From Campylobacter curvus (GTDB lineage Bacteria > Campylobacterota > Campylobacteria > Campylobacterales > Campylobacteraceae): a stretch of DNA of 64,000 nucleotides. The translations under genes and the position numbers were made by a program. The notes beneath the pieces were generated by a model, which ran no database searches, was not told the origin of the DNA, and saw only the letters and a list, made by a program, of their open reading frames with translations. The DNA lies in the NCBI RefSeq assembly GCF_013372125.1, contig NZ_CP053826.1, positions 682,001 to 746,000 on the forward strand, read 5' to 3'. Positions 32,205 to 41,212 of the stretch are shown one piece after another (positions within the stretch are counted from its first letter, which is position 1; every line of letters starts with the position of its first letter).

Positions 32205-34379
32205 TTAAAATTTGACCTCAAACGATGCCATGAAATTCCTGCTATCGCCCATATATAAATCGGCACCTCTAGCTCCGTCTCCATCATTGCCGCCCATAAC
32301 GCTGACATAGTATTTTTTGTCAAAGAGATTATTGACATTAAAGCGCAAGGTCGCTTCTTTACCAAACCAAGCTTTTGTTGCATATCTTACGCCTACATCA
32401 GTAGTGAAATAGCCATCGACGCTTTGAGTGTTTCTATCGTCGACATAGCGTTTGCCTGTGTAGTGGAGGTTTGTCATGAAGCTTAGTTTGTTCGTATTTG
32501 GCACGGCAAAGTCAAATAGCAGGTTTGTTTGAAATTTAGGAGCGCCAACGACAACTTTATTATCTGCATAGCCATTTTTTGTATTTTTTAGTTTTGGATC
32601 AAGTAACATAAAACCACCATATACGCTTACATACTTGCCTAATTTTCCACCTGCCGTAGCTTCAAGTCCTCTATTGACTTGTTTTCCTTGCTTATTGTAG
32701 CGTTGATTTGTACCGCTACCGATTTTGTAGTAAAGCGGTCTTTCTATTTGGAAAAGTGCGGCCGAAACATCGATAGCATTTAGACTTGACTTTATGCCTA
32801 ACTCATATTGTTTTGTTTTTGCAGGTGGGGCATAGACGAGAGTTTTTGTATTGTTATCGGCAGTAACTAAGCTATCAACTTGAATGCTATTTGAGTATGA
32901 AAAGTATATGCTTGTATTTTCAACAGGTCTATAAGTAAGTCCTGCAAGATATGTCAAAGCATTATCTTTATATCTACCAACCATTGTTCTTGGATTTGTA
33001 CTAGTGAAGCTATCTTGTGTAACCCAAGTGTAAGTAAGTGCACCAAGAAAGCTAAATTTATCATTTATCTTTACATCATCTGCTAATGTGAAGTTATATG
33101 TTTTAAATTTCAAAGCACGAGCCAAACTGGTATTGTTAGTAAAATTTGCAGGCTTTGGTCTAGACTGCATATTGTTTATATTTTGGTTCCACGTATCTGC
33201 AGTTGCACTACTCAAAGGCGTCTTTGAGTCATAAATATAACCATAAGTAGAAATTCCTAGGTCATGTTCTATACTTCCTGTCGTTTCATGACCCATGGCC
33301 TTTACAAACCAGCTTTGCAATATAAATCTATTTGATTTATTGTTGCGCTTGCCAACACTTGAAACTAATTCACCATTTTTACCAGCAATTGTATTATCTT
33401 GCTCTATCGTCAAACGGTCAGATATATGGTGCTGGTAGCCGCCTTCCACATACCAGTCACTATTTATGTTGTACTTTAACTTTGCGCTGGCGTTGTAGCT
33501 CTCTAGATCCATGCCAGCCCAAGTTTGTGCTATGCCTTTTTTATCGTTCGCAATGGCTCCCGGGACGTTAAATTTTGCCAGTCCGTTTGTCTGAGGCGAC
33601 ATCAAACGCGCGCCGTAGCCATATCTGATATAGTTGTAGTAGGTAAAATTTGTCTCCAACGTGAGATCGTCGGTCAAATAAAAATCAAGTGCTAAATTTG
33701 CGAGTTTGCTTCGTTTGACGCTGTCTTTTACGAAGCCCTCGCCGTCATTGAAGTAAAATATGCCGCGGTAGCCGACCTTCTCAAAGCGATCTGATGTATC
33801 AAGCATCGTGCCAAAATTTGCCTTCTCGCTCCAATCCACGCGAACTATTGTCTGGCTATCGACCGGGCGTTTGCGCGTGTAGTTGAAGATACCGCTTGGG
33901 TGCTGTGAGCCGTAGAGTGAACCTGAAAGTCCATTTTGCACCTCAAGCTTGTCAAATATCATCATCGGCACGGCAGTCGTTGCAGTAACCATGAAGCCGT
34001 CCCAGTAGTTGTTGCCGATAACACCGCCAAGCATACCTCTTGTGGCAGGGCGGGTGACCGAGCCGGAGCCCATATATCCCACAGTAGCACTTGGTATCAC
34101 GCGCCAGACATTTTCAAGCCCTGTAGCTTGTAAATTTTGCACGAGCTCGTTTGAGACGGTGTTGATTTGAAGCGGGATGTCTTTGACCTTTTTGTCCATG
34201 AGCGGTCCAAAAAGCGCATCTTTTTGTAAAAAATGCTCCGAGATGCCGCTGTCAGAAATGCTCTCGCCGGTACTGTTTTTTATCTCGATCGTCTCGAGAC
34301 GGACATTTTCAGCTGCCACACAGCTGCTGCCAACGGCCAAAAACGCAGCCAAAACGGCTGAAATTTTGATATTTTGCAT
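32205..34379 (-). CDS. TonB-dependent siderophore receptor
   Basis: The 724-residue outer-membrane receptor has a signal peptide (about 1-23, ending AAE), a short N-terminal TonB-box area, a plug domain (about 55-165: VKDIPLQINTVSNELVQ, ATRGMLGG) and a 22-strand barrel ending SRNFMASFEVKF with terminal Phe. The style (VENTSIYFSYSNS, TKQYELGIKSSLN) resembles FhuE/FpvA-type ferrisiderophore receptors. It heads the locus and lies behind a perfect palindrome (34410-34431), which suggests iron control. Confidence 0.95.
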   Translation of the reverse strand: MQNIKISAVLAAFLAVGSSCVAAENVRLETIEIKNSTGESISDSGISEHFLQKDALFGPLMDKKVKDIPLQINTVSNELVQNLQATGLENVWRVIPSATVGYMGSGSVTRPATRGMLGGVIGNNYWDGFMVTATTAVPMMIFDKLEVQNGLSGSLYGSQHPSGIFNYTRKRPVDSQTIVRVDWSEKANFGTMLDTSDRFEKVGYRGIFYFNDGEGFVKDSVKRSKLANLALDFYLTDDLTLETNFTYYNYIRYGYGARLMSPQTNGLAKFNVPGAIANDKKGIAQTWAGMDLESYNASAKLKYNINSDWYVEGGYQHHISDRLTIEQDNTIAGKNGELVSSVGKRNNKSNRFILQSWFVKAMGHETTGSIEHDLGISTYGYIYDSKTPLSSATADTWNQNINNMQSRPKPANFTNNTSLARALKFKTYNFTLADDVKINDKFSFLGALTYTWVTQDSFTSTNPRTMVGRYKDNALTYLAGLTYRPVENTSIYFSYSNSIQVDSLVTADNNTKTLVYAPPAKTKQYELGIKSSLNAIDVSAALFQIERPLYYKIGSGTNQRYNKQGKQVNRGLEATAGGKLGKYVSVYGGFMLLDPKLKNTKNGYADNKVVVGAPKFQTNLLFDFAVPNTNKLSFMTNLHYTGKRYVDDRNTQSVDGYFTTDVGVRYATKAWFGKEATLRFNVNNLFDKKYYVSVMGGNDGDGARGADLYMGDSRNFMASFEVKF

Positions 34380-34409
34380 GTTTTTCCTTAATTATATTTT
34401 TAAATTTTT

Positions 34410-34431
34410 AAAATATATATCTATATATTTT
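34410..34431. promoter_or_regulatory. Perfect 22-bp palindrome upstream of the iron receptor
   Basis: AAAATATATA, TC, TATATATTTT is a perfect 10-bp inverted repeat with a two-base centre, 31 bases before the receptor ATG. A dimeric repressor such as Fur is a natural candidate in this context, but the sequence is very AT-rich and does not match a Fur consensus closely. Confidence 0.45.
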
Positions 34432-34524
34432 CGCGGATTATAATTAAACGCCACTTAAATTTTCATAAATATAAAACAAAGCAAAATTTAACGACTGGCA
34501 GCGGAAAAGGTAAAATTTCACCAA

Positions 34525-34545
34525 AAGGAGAAATTTGCTCTCCTT
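34525..34545 (+). other. Hairpin upstream of the nitric oxide reductase gene
   Basis: AAGGAGA, a seven-base loop, and TCTCCTT pair perfectly. It precedes the likely promoter or operator of the reductase gene and could be a terminator for leftward read-through or a binding site. No U-run follows on the plus strand. Confidence 0.4.
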
Positions 34546-34546
34546 C

Positions 34547-34560
34547 TTGACATACATCAT
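34547..34560 (+). promoter_or_regulatory. CRP/FNR-family-like operator before the NO reductase gene
   Basis: TTGAC-ATAC-ATCAT matches the TTGAT-N4-ATCAA consensus of FNR/CRP-family regulators at 8 of 10 positions. Such regulators (NssR in C. jejuni, FNR/NNR elsewhere) control nitric oxide genes. It lies 59 bases upstream of the start. Confidence 0.45.
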
Positions 34561-34618
34561 TATTTTAGGCCTCAAAAAAAGATAAACTTACTCCGAAATT
34601 TTAGGAAAAGGAGCGCAG

Positions 34619-36859
34619 ATGCGTGAATACAAGAGGTATTGGTTAGCACTGGTCGCGGTGCTGATCATCGGCTTTGGGTTTTTGGGCTATTACGGCGCGG
34701 AGGTGTATAGACAGTCTCCGCCAATGGTGAGCTTCGTCGATGAGAGCGGCAATGTCGTCATCGAGGAGGAGAGCATTTACAAGGGTCAAGAGGCCTGGCA
34801 GAGCATCGGCGGCATGCAGGTGGGCTCGGTCTGGGGACATGGAGCGTATCAGGCGCCTGACTGGAGCGCAGACTGGCTACACAAAGAGCTGATGGCGTTT
34901 TTACAGATCAAAGCGGGCGAAATTTACAACGCCAAGTATGAGGATCTAAACGACGAGCAAAAAGCGCATCTAAAGGTCATCCTCAAAAAAGAATACCGCA
35001 CCAATACCGTCAAAAACGGTACGATCACGCTAAGCAAAGATAGGATCGCAGCGATGAATTCAGTCGCTAGCGAATACTCCGCACTCTTTGGCAACGATCC
35101 TAAATTCAAGTCTTTAAGAGAGGCTTACGCTATGAAGGAAAACACCTTGCCTGGCGAGGCTGATAGAAAGGATCTAAACAACTTCTTCTTCTGGGCTGCC
35201 TGGGCTACGGCGACCGATCGTCCTAACAGCGAAGCTACATATACTAACAACTGGCCGCACGAGCCGCTCATAGACAACGTCCCGACCAGCGAAAATATCT
35301 TTTGGTCTGTCGCAAGCGTCGTGATCTTGATCGCTGGTATCGGTTTTTTGGTATGGTGTAGTTCGTTTTACGGCAAGCATGATGAGGAGAAGCCTACTCC
35401 TATCAGTGAGGATCCGCTCAGCCGTCTAGCACTCACTCCGTCTCAAAAGGCGCTTGGCAAGTATCTTTTCGTAGCGATCGCGCTTTTTGTCTTTCAGTTC
35501 ATGATAGGAGGCTTCGCGGCGCACTATACGGTCGAGGGGCAAGAATTTTACGGTATCGACGTTTCGCAATACATCCCGTATTCGCTAGCGCGCACCTGGC
35601 ACATACAAGCTAGTATATTTTGGATAGCGACCGGATTTTTGGCGGCAGGCCTATTTTTAGCTCCTATCATAAACGGCGGTAAGGATCCGAAATTTCAAAA
35701 GCTTGGCGTGGATCTGCTCTTTTACGCGCTTCTTATCTTAGTCGTAGGAAGCTTCGTAGGCGAATACCTAGCCATAGCGCACATCATGCCTATAAATTTA
35801 AGCTTCTGGTTTGGACACCAAGGATACGAGTATCTAGAGCTAGGCCGTGTTTGGCAGCTTATACTTTTTGTAGGTCTTGTCATCTGGATGGTGCTAGTTT
35901 GCCGCGGATTCGTCGGTGGCTTCAAACAAGGCGGCGACAAGAATTTGCTAGCGATCTTTGCTATGTCGGCTATCGCTGTTGGTCTGTTTTACGGAGCGGG
36001 GCTATTCTACGGACAAAGAAGCCCGCTGCCTGTGATGGAATACTGGCGCTGGTGGGTCGTTCACCTTTGGGTCGAGGGATTTTTTGAAGTATTTGCGACC
36101 GCTTCGCTTGCGTTCGTGTTCGTATCTTTAGGCCTTGTCTCAAAGAGGATGGCGACGTTTTCGACGCTTGCCAGTGCGTCTTTGTTTATGATAGGCGGAA
36201 TTCCCGGTACTTTCCACCATTTATACTTTGCAGGAACGACTACACCGATAATGGCGGTAGGAGCTAGCTTCTCAGCGCTTGAGGTCGTGCCTTTGGTGCT
36301 TCTTGGAGCTGAGGCTTACGAGCATTATAGACTTCAGTTTGCAACTAGCTGGGCGAAAACGCTTAAATGGCCGCTTTATTGCTTCATCGCAGTCGCATTT
36401 TGGAATATGCTGGGCGCTGGAGTGTTTGGCTTTCTCATCAACCCTCCGATCTCGCTATTTTACATACAAGGCCTAAATACAACGCCTGTTCACGGGCATG
36501 CAGCGTTATTTGGCGTGTATGGGTTCTTGGCTCTTGGCTTTGTTTGGCTTGTGGCGCTTTATGTCTTTAAAGGCAAAGAATTTGACGACAAGCTTATGAA
36601 GATCGGCTTTTGGTCGCTAAATTGGGGGCTCATGCTGATGATACTTTTATCACTGCTTCCAATAGGTATATATCAAGCTATCGCCAGCCTCAATGTAGGT
36701 ATGTGGTATGCTAGAAGCGCTGAATTCTTACAATCATCACATCTACAAGATCTAAGATGGCTAAGGATGATCGGCGATATGATATTTATCATCGGCGGTC
36801 TATGCTTCTTTATCCAGATCCTTAAATTCGTCTTTGGCAAAGCAACCGCCAAGGCGTAA
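34619..36859 (+). CDS. norZ: Quinol-dependent nitric oxide reductase (qNOR)
   Basis: The 746-residue single-subunit enzyme reduces nitric oxide to nitrous oxide with electrons from quinol. It has the qNOR layout: N-terminal membrane anchor, a periplasmic cytochrome-c-like domain without haem c (GQEAWQSIGGMQVGSVWGHGAYQAPDWSADWLHKE), and a haem-copper-oxidase-type core of about twelve helices (about 280-740) with histidine ligands in RTWHIQASIFW, WWVVHLWVEGFFEVFA, and PGTFHHLYFAGT. The activity detoxifies NO or supports denitrification. A promoter region with a possible FNR-type box precedes it. Confidence 0.96.
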   Translation: MREYKRYWLALVAVLIIGFGFLGYYGAEVYRQSPPMVSFVDESGNVVIEEESIYKGQEAWQSIGGMQVGSVWGHGAYQAPDWSADWLHKELMAFLQIKAGEIYNAKYEDLNDEQKAHLKVILKKEYRTNTVKNGTITLSKDRIAAMNSVASEYSALFGNDPKFKSLREAYAMKENTLPGEADRKDLNNFFFWAAWATATDRPNSEATYTNNWPHEPLIDNVPTSENIFWSVASVVILIAGIGFLVWCSSFYGKHDEEKPTPISEDPLSRLALTPSQKALGKYLFVAIALFVFQFMIGGFAAHYTVEGQEFYGIDVSQYIPYSLARTWHIQASIFWIATGFLAAGLFLAPIINGGKDPKFQKLGVDLLFYALLILVVGSFVGEYLAIAHIMPINLSFWFGHQGYEYLELGRVWQLILFVGLVIWMVLVCRGFVGGFKQGGDKNLLAIFAMSAIAVGLFYGAGLFYGQRSPLPVMEYWRWWVVHLWVEGFFEVFATASLAFVFVSLGLVSKRMATFSTLASASLFMIGGIPGTFHHLYFAGTTTPIMAVGASFSALEVVPLVLLGAEAYEHYRLQFATSWAKTLKWPLYCFIAVAFWNMLGAGVFGFLINPPISLFYIQGLNTTPVHGHAALFGVYGFLALGFVWLVALYVFKGKEFDDKLMKIGFWSLNWGLMLMILLSLLPIGIYQAIASLNVGMWYARSAEFLQSSHLQDLRWLRMIGDMIFIIGGLCFFIQILKFVFGKATAKA

Positions 36860-36866
36860 ATCTAAC

Positions 36867-36893
36867 TAGCAGCCGGGGTCAACCTGGCTGCTA
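36867..36893 (+). terminator. Hairpin terminator after the NO reductase gene
   Basis: TAGCAGCC and GGCTGCTA form a perfect 8-bp stem around an 11-base loop, starting 7 bases after the stop and followed by an AT-rich stretch. Confidence 0.7.
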
Positions 36894-37051
36894 TACTTTA
36901 AATTTTACTTCTCTAGAATGTTTGAGACCAAGCCAAGATTTACGTCTATGCGAGCGAAATTTTAGGTGTTTGTCGCTTTGGTTTTTATACGTAAAAATCC
37001 ATTTATTTATAAAATCCTTGTAAAATCCATCAAAAAATTTAAGGAAATTTG

Positions 37052-37621
37052 ATGAGCTTTCTTGATACTTTGCGTAAATTTTCAAAGATGATCTGCGTAG
37101 TTTTTGTGGTGCTTTTGCACCTATTTTTGGCGGTTATGGTAGATTTTGCGTTTCCGCATTACGATAAAGCTCTGATAACAGGCGGCGAGGTCAAGCGAAT
37201 GGACAAGGACGGGTTTATAGATGCCTCAAATCCAGCCGATGGGCCGACGCGCGATGTGTATTTTATCTACACCAAGCAAGAGGTCGGCGACAAGGTGATG
37301 CCATATCGTAACGAGGATACGCGCTGGGGATTTCCTTTTTATTTTAAATTTAACTCCGCTGACTTGCAGGCTAGGGCGCAGAGCTTCGCGGGCAGTCAAA
37401 AGGCCGTGCAGATAAAATTTTACGGCTGGCGCATCGCGATGTTTGACGAGTTTAGAAATGCCGTCTCGATAAAAGAGCTCGGCGAGAACGAGCAGATCGC
37501 GCGACCTGTGATGAGCTACGTCTTTTACGTGATCTTGCTCGTGTCGATGATCATTTGGATAAGGGCGGTTTTTAGATTTTTCAGACAAGAGACGAAGCAA
37601 GGTGGTGAAACGGCGAAATAA
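37052..37621 (+). CDS. DUF1523 family membrane protein
   Basis: The protein (189 residues) starts at ATG 37052, with AAGGAA upstream. It has a membrane helix near each end (about 13-36 and 150-170) and a large periplasmic domain between them (FAFPHYDKALITGGEVKRMD, YGWRIAMFDEFRNAVSI). DUF1523 has no assigned function. The gene is separated from the reductase by a terminator, so functional coupling is not implied. Confidence 0.85.
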   Translation: MSFLDTLRKFSKMICVVFVVLLHLFLAVMVDFAFPHYDKALITGGEVKRMDKDGFIDASNPADGPTRDVYFIYTKQEVGDKVMPYRNEDTRWGFPFYFKFNSADLQARAQSFAGSQKAVQIKFYGWRIAMFDEFRNAVSIKELGENEQIARPVMSYVFYVILLVSMIIWIRAVFRFFRQETKQGGETAK

Positions 37622-37782
37622 CCGCATAAATCGCGCCGTAAGTTCGGCTCTCTTTCGCAAGTTAGCCGACTTTGCAAAGCCAAATAAAATTCGCGTCAAT
37701 ATACTAAAATAGTGTCTGGAATTTAAAAATCAACACTTTGCCAAGCAACCACAAAGGTAAAACAGCTAAATTTAGCCTCACG

Positions 37783-38544
37783 TCAGTCAAAAAGCGATCT
37801 CTCTTTTGCTGGCTGAGAGCTAAATTTCGGATAGTTTTTGTAAATTTTGCCCCCTAGCACAGCGCCGTTTGCCTTTTTATCGCGCTTTATGCCGTCCTCG
37901 CCCCACGCGCCCCATTGCTTGAAATAAAACGCCACGCCCTGCCTATCGCATTCGCTTTTTAAATTTAGCGCCCATTGCTTTTTCATTGCTCTGGCCTTTG
38001 CGCCGCTTTCTCCGCCGGCCACTACCCAGTCGATGCCGCTAAGGTTTAGCTCGCCAAGGTCGTTTATCAGCGGTTCGCATGAGAGCCATTTGACGCTGGC
38101 GCTTAGATCTCTTATGAGATCGATGCGGTCTTTGACGAAAGACGACTCGACCGTCGTGCCCAGCCAGACATTTTTGGGGATATGACGTGCTAGAAAGTAT
38201 GCGCGCATCCTGTGTGGTCGTTTGGTTAAAATTTGATACTGATGGTGCGGGGTTTGCGAGATGATCGTCAAAATTTCGTCCAAAAACTCAAAGCTCATGT
38301 TTTCGTGAAATAGATCGCTCATGGAATTTACGAAAAATATCGTCGGCATTTTGGCCTTTAAAGGTTCTCTTAGGCGGCTTGGTAGCATTTTAAATTTAAA
38401 GCCGTCTTTGTAAATCTCATTTCCCAGCGACTGCAGCCTTTTTGCCATGACCTCGGCGTAGCAGTTCGTGCAGCCGGCGCTTACTTTATGGCATCCGATA
38501 GTGGGATTCCATGTGGAAAATGTGAAATTTTGGTATCGCTTCAT
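37783..38544 (-). CDS. DUF5131 (phage Gp37/Gp68) family protein
   Basis: The 253-residue protein has the family N-terminus FSTWNPTIGCHKVSAGCTNCYAE with three cysteines, then TIFFVNSMSDLFHE, QILTKRPHRM, NVWLGTTVE, and VAGGESGAKARAM. This family was named from phage proteins and resembles radical SAM-like cluster-binding enzymes, but its reaction is not established. Surrounding genes are housekeeping, with no other phage genes visible, so this may be a chromosomal cargo gene. It lies downstream of hpf after a terminator. Confidence 0.85.
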   Translation of the reverse strand: MKRYQNFTFSTWNPTIGCHKVSAGCTNCYAEVMAKRLQSLGNEIYKDGFKFKMLPSRLREPLKAKMPTIFFVNSMSDLFHENMSFEFLDEILTIISQTPHHQYQILTKRPHRMRAYFLARHIPKNVWLGTTVESSFVKDRIDLIRDLSASVKWLSCEPLINDLGELNLSGIDWVVAGGESGAKARAMKKQWALNLKSECDRQGVAFYFKQWGAWGEDGIKRDKKANGAVLGGKIYKNYPKFSSQPAKERSLFD

Positions 38545-38564
38545 CGTGGGATTTAAAGTAGGGA

Positions 38565-38580
38565 GGGGCGAAGCCGCCCC
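38565..38580 (-). terminator. Terminator after hpf
   Basis: On the minus strand GGGGCG, GCTT, CGCCCC forms a strong stem with a four-base loop about 10 bases after the hpf stop. Confidence 0.65.
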
Positions 38581-38589
38581 AAGGAGTAA

Positions 38590-39117
38590 TCAATAAAGGC
38601 CGAATTTCCCGTCGGCTCTTTTGTAGATGACGCGCATTTTGGCGTCGATATCGTTAAATACATAAAACTGCATATCGCTGGCTTTTAGCTTTTCAAGCGC
38701 CTCTTCCACTTCGAGCGGTTTGTAAAGCTCAAGCTCCATAGGCACGATCTCGTCGACACCCTCGATGGACTCCTCGCCTATGCGAGCGCGGACCTCTTTA
38801 CCGTCGTCTTTGCCTTTGACGGTCGTCATCTTGTCATGCTCTCTACGCAAAACCTTAGCCGCGCGGTCTATCGCAAGGTCGATAGCAGCGTAAAGGTCCT
38901 TGTCTTTTTGGCGGATGACTATCGTGTCTTTGCGCGCCATATTTAGAGCAAATTCAGCGCTAAAGCCCTTTTTGCCCTGTTTTTCGTCGGCTGAGACGAC
39001 GCATCTGCCTGAAATGATGTCGAGGTTGTATCTAGCAAGCGACTCGAAGGCATTTTGGATGTAGCTTTTGATCGGTTCGGTAAGCTCGAACTGCTTTCCT
39101 ACAATGCTTATGTTCAT
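38590..39117 (-). CDS. hpf: Ribosome hibernation promoting factor, long form
   Basis: The 175-residue protein has the RaiA/HPF N-terminal domain (about 1-100, NISIVGKQFELTEPIKSYIQ) and the C-terminal dimerisation domain of long HPF (about 120-175: PLEVEEALEKLKASDMQFYVFND...). Long HPF alone pairs 70S ribosomes into inactive 100S dimers in stationary phase. A TATAAT box lies at 39151-39146 on the minus strand. The gene stands alone. Confidence 0.95.
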   Translation of the reverse strand: MNISIVGKQFELTEPIKSYIQNAFESLARYNLDIISGRCVVSADEKQGKKGFSAEFALNMARKDTIVIRQKDKDLYAAIDLAIDRAAKVLRREHDKMTTVKGKDDGKEVRARIGEESIEGVDEIVPMELELYKPLEVEEALEKLKASDMQFYVFNDIDAKMRVIYKRADGKFGLY

Positions 39118-39145
39118 TGCAAACTCCTTTTTAGAAAGTGAATCG

Positions 39146-39151
39146 ATTATA
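39146..39151 (-). promoter_or_regulatory. -10 box of hpf
   Basis: TATAAT on the minus strand, 29 bases before the hpf ATG. Confidence 0.55.
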
Positions 39152-39198
39152 ACACAACCAAGCTGAAATCACATATAAGTTAAAAATTTTATAAAATT

Positions 39199-39648
39199 TT
39201 AAAGTTTCTGAAGCGTTCGCTTGTGAAAAGCTATCGGGTTTGGGGTTTTCATTTTATCTCGGTCGCTCTCATCGTAGCCGTAGCTTTTGACGAAAACGTC
39301 GAGCATGACGGTGCCTGCACTCTCTTTGCTTTGTACGGGTATGCCAGCACAAGTACCGATATCTCCAAAATACGTTATATCCACCTCGTAGGTGAGGATA
39401 GGATTCGCGTCGTTTTTGAAATTTCCTTTTACGCTAGGTAGGCAGCCTTTGCTTTTGAAGTCGTGATTTAAAATTTCAAGCACCGCATACTCGGTCGCAC
39501 CTTGTGCTAGAAGCTCGGCTTGCTCTCTTAGGTAAATTTCGCTCGTTTGCCTTGATGTGGTATTTGACAGCGATAGTGCGAGCATGCAAAGAGAGGAGGT
39601 CACGACTACGAAAAATATCGCGGCAAGCAGGCTAAATCCACGTCTCAT
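39199..39648 (-). CDS. MshP-like minor pseudopilin
   Basis: The 149-residue protein begins MRRGFSLLAAIFFVVVTS, a prepilin-type leader (RRG then F) with a hydrophobic helix, followed by an amphipathic region. Small size and gene order (after an MshO-like pilin) match MshP in MSHA pilus loci. Two cysteines in the distal half (LPSVKG.. region and GTCAGI) may form a disulphide. It is the last of a four-gene set and its ATG overlaps the previous stop. Confidence 0.68.
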   Translation of the reverse strand: MRRGFSLLAAIFFVVVTSSLCMLALSLSNTTSRQTSEIYLREQAELLAQGATEYAVLEILNHDFKSKGCLPSVKGNFKNDANPILTYEVDITYFGDIGTCAGIPVQSKESAGTVMLDVFVKSYGYDESDRDKMKTPNPIAFHKRTLQKL

Positions 39649-40547
39649 CAGTATATTGCCTTTGTTTTACAGATAGTCGCTTCGGAATTTTCAGCTTTTA
39701 TACAAAGCTTTAGGGCTATGACTCCGTTTTGCTCTATAAAGTTAAAGCGAGTTACGTGGCTGGCGAGCGTAGCTTTTGGGGTATTTTGGCTATCATATTT
39801 TTCACCCATCCACGGGCGATAGTTGTAGTGAAGTATGAGGTCGAAGTCACCTTGCGCGGAATTTTCTCCCGTGCTGATAGCGTAAGCCGTATATGCCAAG
39901 TGATACTGCTCCGAGACCCTCTTGCCGTCATAGTTTGAGATATTAAGAGTAGTGCCGTCCTTGACGCTGGCTCTTGCGACATCAAGTTCGCCGTTTCTTA
40001 TAGTAGGCTGATAGCCAAATGATTTTTCTACATCGTAGGCGATCCCTTTAAAGACGACCGCCACTCCGCCGTTATCTTTCGTGAAATCCACCTTGCCGTC
40101 CGTAAGGTCGCTAAACATCTGCCTAGCCGTTTGATCGCTGCCATCAACCTTGCTATACACATCAAATTTACTTCTCGGAGAGACCAGTCCGTTTGCCGCC
40201 GAGCTGATGGACAGATCGGCTAGTCCGCTATAAATGCCGGCGGCAAAAGCCTCGTAAGAGTAGGTGATAAATTCTAAAACCGTATAGTCAAAATTTACAT
40301 TCTCATCATTGAGCGCTAGATATGTATTGTCCGGCTTCCTGGCGATGACGCTCTCTTTTATACGGTATCCCAGTCGTTTTGAAATTTGCTCCAGCACCAG
40401 CTCGGTTTGAGTCTCTAAGGAATTTATGATCTTACTTTGCGAGTAGTTTTTATAGACGTTAAAGAGCATGTCTAGCGTCATCAATGCGATGATGCCAAGG
40501 ATCACGATAACTAATATGAGCTCCACAAGCGTAAAAGCTTTTCGCAT
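39648..40547 (-). CDS. Pseudopilin, MshO/GspJ-like
   Basis: From ATG 40547 (overlapping the previous stop) the 299-residue protein opens MRKAFTLVELILVIVILG, a canonical type IV prepilin leader with the Glu at position 5 after cleavage. A long amphipathic helix (LETQTELVLEQISKRLGYRI) is followed by a large soluble domain. This size suits MshO or GspJ minor pilins that cap pili or type II pseudopili. A GTG 9 bases upstream would give 302 residues but has no better ribosome site. Confidence 0.72.
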   Translation of the reverse strand: MRKAFTLVELILVIVILGIIALMTLDMLFNVYKNYSQSKIINSLETQTELVLEQISKRLGYRIKESVIARKPDNTYLALNDENVNFDYTVLEFITYSYEAFAAGIYSGLADLSISSAANGLVSPRSKFDVYSKVDGSDQTARQMFSDLTDGKVDFTKDNGGVAVVFKGIAYDVEKSFGYQPTIRNGELDVARASVKDGTTLNISNYDGKRVSEQYHLAYTAYAISTGENSAQGDFDLILHYNYRPWMGEKYDSQNTPKATLASHVTRFNFIEQNGVIALKLCIKAENSEATICKTKAIY

Positions 40548-41212
40548 CAACGCCACACTTTGGTTATCAAAAACCCGCTATCGCCGATGTTTGCCACAAA
40601 GCCTTGAAGGGTAACGTTCGTTTGAGTCTCTCTATTATCGCCGTAAGATAGTGCGTTTATGACGACCTCTTTTATGTCCTTTGACGAGGCGTCTTTGAAT
40701 ACTTCATTTGGTTTGTTTTTTTCTATTACGACCGAGTATAGCGACTTTACGACATAGTCGCGCTTTAGCTTTATGCCCTTGTCTTTGTCATAGTTTATCG
40801 TCAGCTCTTTGGTCGCAAAGTCATCTATACTTTTTTTGGAGATATATTCTTCATTGTTACCGGTCGTAGACGACTTGTCGATGTTGCCTCTTCTGGTTAA
40901 GTTATAAAATATCCTGCGTCCATCGCCATTTAGTCCAAATTTCTCATAAAAGGTAGGCTCGTCTATATCGCCACCCTCATAAACTCTAGGAGACAGAGCG
41001 CCGTTACTAGTCTTTACCGTCTCTTTGCTAAAAGGAGCTTTTAGGATCAAGGACATATAGGTTTTGGCGTTCATGATGCTTTCTTGCGTCATCGCCTTTG
41101 CGTTCGTTTGCGATGTGAGCTTCATCACAAGCGGTAGGCTGAGGCTGACGATAGCTACGATGACGATAGAGAGTATGAGCTCTATCAATGAAAATCCGCG
41201 TCTTTTTACCAT
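40547..41212 (-). CDS. Type IV prepilin-like protein
   Basis: It begins MVKRRGFSLIELILSIVIVA, a full prepilin leader and Glu5, and has a soluble C-terminal domain of about 180 residues. It probably acts as a minor pilin (MshC/MshD or GspI type) in the same structure as its neighbours. The start overlaps the stop of the giant exported protein gene by 7 bases. A prepilin peptidase and an assembly ATPase are not in this window, so it must use machinery from elsewhere. Confidence 0.75.
   Translation of the reverse strand: MVKRRGFSLIELILSIVIVAIVSLSLPLVMKLTSQTNAKAMTQESIMNAKTYMSLILKAPFSKETVKTSNGALSPRVYEGGDIDEPTFYEKFGLNGDGRRIFYNLTRRGNIDKSSTTGNNEEYISKKSIDDFATKELTINYDKDKGIKLKRDYVVKSLYSVVIEKNKPNEVFKDASSKDIKEVVINALSYGDNRETQTNVTLQGFVANIGDSGFLITKVWR

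Noticed and set aside
37622-37782. Possible small gene or element after the DUF1523 gene
   Set aside because: Only imperfect inverted repeats (around 37638-37672) are seen, and no frame has a start signal.
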